Of a stretch of DNA of 64,000 nucleotides, positions 62,790-64,000 are shown piece by piece. Under the pieces are notes generated by a model. That model ran no database searches. It saw only the letters and a list, made by a program, of their open reading frames with translations, and was not told the origin of the DNA. Positions within the stretch are counted from its first letter, which is position 1. Each line of letters begins with the position of its first letter. The translations under genes and the position numbers were made by a program. The stretch is from Lachnospiraceae bacterium. Lineage in GTDB: Bacteria > Bacillota > Clostridia > Lachnospirales > Lachnospiraceae. The stretch lies in contig JAFZUW010000003.1 of the NCBI GenBank assembly GCA_017618195.1, positions 1 to 64,000 of the forward strand, in the 5' to 3' direction.

Positions 62790-63572
62790 TTGCGATCCTT
62801 CGTAACGGAACATTATGAAGCGGATCTTTCGGATCACCCTTATTCCGATGAGATTCCCGAAAAGATAGCGGTTGTTTCCGATCTGCACAATGTATTGTAC
62901 GGAAAGCGGAACGAGAAACTGCTGCAGGCGATCAAGGATGAGAAGCCGGACGTAATCGTAATCCCGGGTGATCTTGTTACCGATAAGAGCCCGAAGAACA
63001 AAGCCGCTTATACGTTTCTTGTGGATCTCGCCGAGATCGGTATTCCGGTTTATTATTCGCTCGGCAATCACGAAGAGAAGTTCCGTAAACACGATAACGA
63101 ACGGTACCGCAAGTATGTATCCTCAATCAGAAAACTCGGAATTCACTATCTGGATAACGCCTTCGAAGCTTATTCGAAACATGTGAGTTTCGGCGGACTG
63201 ACGATCCCGTATGATTGTTACCGCAAAGGTACGAAGACGCACCGGCTGACCGTTCAGGACGTGCATAACTGTATTCCGAATATCCCGGACGGACTGAAAC
63301 TGGTCCTTTGCCATAATCCGGTATGGTTCCCGGTATATGAACAATGTGAATACGATATCGTATTTGCCGGCCACCTGCACGGCGGTATCGTGAGACTGCC
63401 GCTTCTCGGCGGAGTAATCTCGCCGCAATGGAGATTCTTCCCGAAATATGACGCAGGGAAGTTTGAGATCGGAAAGAGTACGATGTTCGTCTCAAGAGGA
63501 CTCGGAGCCCATACGATCAAGTTCCGGTTCAACAATAAGCCCGAGCTGATGATCGTTCATTTGAAACATTGA
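62790..63572 (+). CDS. Metallophosphoesterase (YkuE/YaeI-like)
   Basis: This 260-residue calcineurin-like enzyme keeps all metal motifs, in contrast to the protein at 9.6 kb: VVSDLHN (DxH), IPGDLVTDK (GD), LGNHEE (GNHE), LCHNP and FAGHLHGG (GHxH). The best match by eye is the YkuE/YaeI-type group. No signal peptide is seen. TTG 62790 follows AGAGGAGG. Its substrate is unknown. scpA follows after 16 bp. Confidence 0.85.
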   Translation: MRSFVTEHYEADLSDHPYSDEIPEKIAVVSDLHNVLYGKRNEKLLQAIKDEKPDVIVIPGDLVTDKSPKNKAAYTFLVDLAEIGIPVYYSLGNHEEKFRKHDNERYRKYVSSIRKLGIHYLDNAFEAYSKHVSFGGLTIPYDCYRKGTKTHRLTVQDVHNCIPNIPDGLKLVLCHNPVWFPVYEQCEYDIVFAGHLHGGIVRLPLLGGVISPQWRFFPKYDAGKFEIGKSTMFVSRGLGAHTIKFRFNNKPELMIVHLKH

Positions 63573-63588
63573 AGATAAGGAGGTAAGC

Positions 63589-64000
63589 ATGGATCTTTCG
63601 TTTAAACTGGAAGCCTTTGAAGGCCCGCTTGATCTGCTTCTGCAGCTGATTGAAAAGAACAAGGTCAACATTTATGACATTCCGATTGCCATGATTACCG
63701 ACCAGTATATGGAAGTTTTGAATGAGCTCAAGCAGTATCCGATGGACAACATGTCCGAATTTCTTGTTATGGCGGCTACGCTGCTTCGCATCAAGTCACA
63801 GATGCTTCTGCCGGCGCCTGTTACCGAGAATGAAGAGGAAGTCGATCCCCGTACCGAACTTGTCGAAAGACTTCTTGAATACAAGATGTACAAATACGCC
63901 GCGACCGAACTTAAGGACCGCCGCATTGACGCTTCCAAGCATCTTTACAAGAAGGAAACGCTTCCGAAGGAAGTTGCCGATTACCGCGAGGATATTTCCG
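63589..64000 (+). CDS. scpA: Segregation and condensation protein A (3' end outside window)
   Basis: The first 137 residues are present. FKLEAFEGPLDLLLQLIEKN and NIYDIPIAMITDQYME, then MAATLLRIKSQMLLP, are diagnostic of ScpA, the kleisin that joins SMC and ScpB in chromosome condensation. TAAGGAGG lies just before ATG 63589. The frame runs off the window. Confidence 0.96.
   Translation, partial: MDLSFKLEAFEGPLDLLLQLIEKNKVNIYDIPIAMITDQYMEVLNELKQYPMDNMSEFLVMAATLLRIKSQMLLPAPVTENEEEVDPRTELVERLLEYKMYKYAATELKDRRIDASKHLYKKETLPKEVADYREDIS

Overview
The window looks like chromosome of a low-to-moderate GC Gram-positive anaerobe of the Clostridia, most like Lachnospiraceae. The signs are AGGAGG ribosome sites, TTGACA/TATAAT promoters, a GGGtGRT protein beside a clostridial Fe-S scaffold protein, a pyrK-pyrD (class 1B) pair, a giant activase/dehydratase fusion, indolepyruvate ferredoxin oxidoreductase, ribonuclease Y and a cell-wall-anchored MBG-repeat protein next to a class B sortase. 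No rRNA, tRNA, CRISPR array, insertion sequence or phage structural gene was recognised. The assignment rests on gene content read by eye, not on a database search.

Layout: 1-6.6 kb, the C-terminal part of a huge repetitive surface protein ending in an NPSTG sorting signal. 6.8-8.5 kb (minus), GGGtGRT protein and Fe-S scaffold-like protein. 8.7-13.3 kb, class B sortase, a phosphatase-like protein with degraded metal ligands, an AEC transporter and an alpha/beta hydrolase. 13.4-18.5 kb (minus), a duplicated-domain lipoprotein and the 1412-residue activase fusion. 18.7-22.3 kb, pyrK-pyrD-pyrE-queA. 22.3-24.4 kb (minus), an orphan LytTR protein and argH.

24.8-37.9 kb is an unfamiliar nine-gene cassette on the plus strand and the most interesting part of the window. 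Four proteins share a helix-plus-beta module (one also has a DUF4332-like N-terminus, a PASTA domain and a Lys-rich tail; another is a long coiled coil). Then come a strong intercistronic stem-loop, a 600-residue charged and probably disordered protein, two overlapping TPR-like proteins, a 1578-residue protein with an N-terminal HExxH domain resembling DUF4157 (the domain typical of extracellular contractile injection loci) plus an HxxxDSFxPxH motif, and an amidase_2-like cell-wall hydrolase. No sheath, tube, baseplate or AAA ATPase gene is present, so this is not a standard contractile system. It may be a cell-surface, toxin-release or conflict system that has not been described; that is inference.

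38-64 kb returns to housekeeping genes: iorAB, a membrane gene broken by an in-frame TGA, a PHP-domain protein with a translationally coupled methyltransferase, endonuclease IV, a large lipoprotein, argG (minus), maf, argJ-argB-argD, comEA, a frameshifted comEC, pssA, holA, rny, an aspartate-type aminotransferase, proC, pyrimidine-nucleoside phosphorylase, a metallophosphoesterase and the start of scpA. Arginine synthesis is spread over three loci (argH, argG, argJBD), and ArgR-like palindromes sit at the argG and argJ promoters. Two coding lesions (TGA at 40683, frameshift near 54033) and a probable ATC start at 26456 should be checked against reads before being treated as biology.
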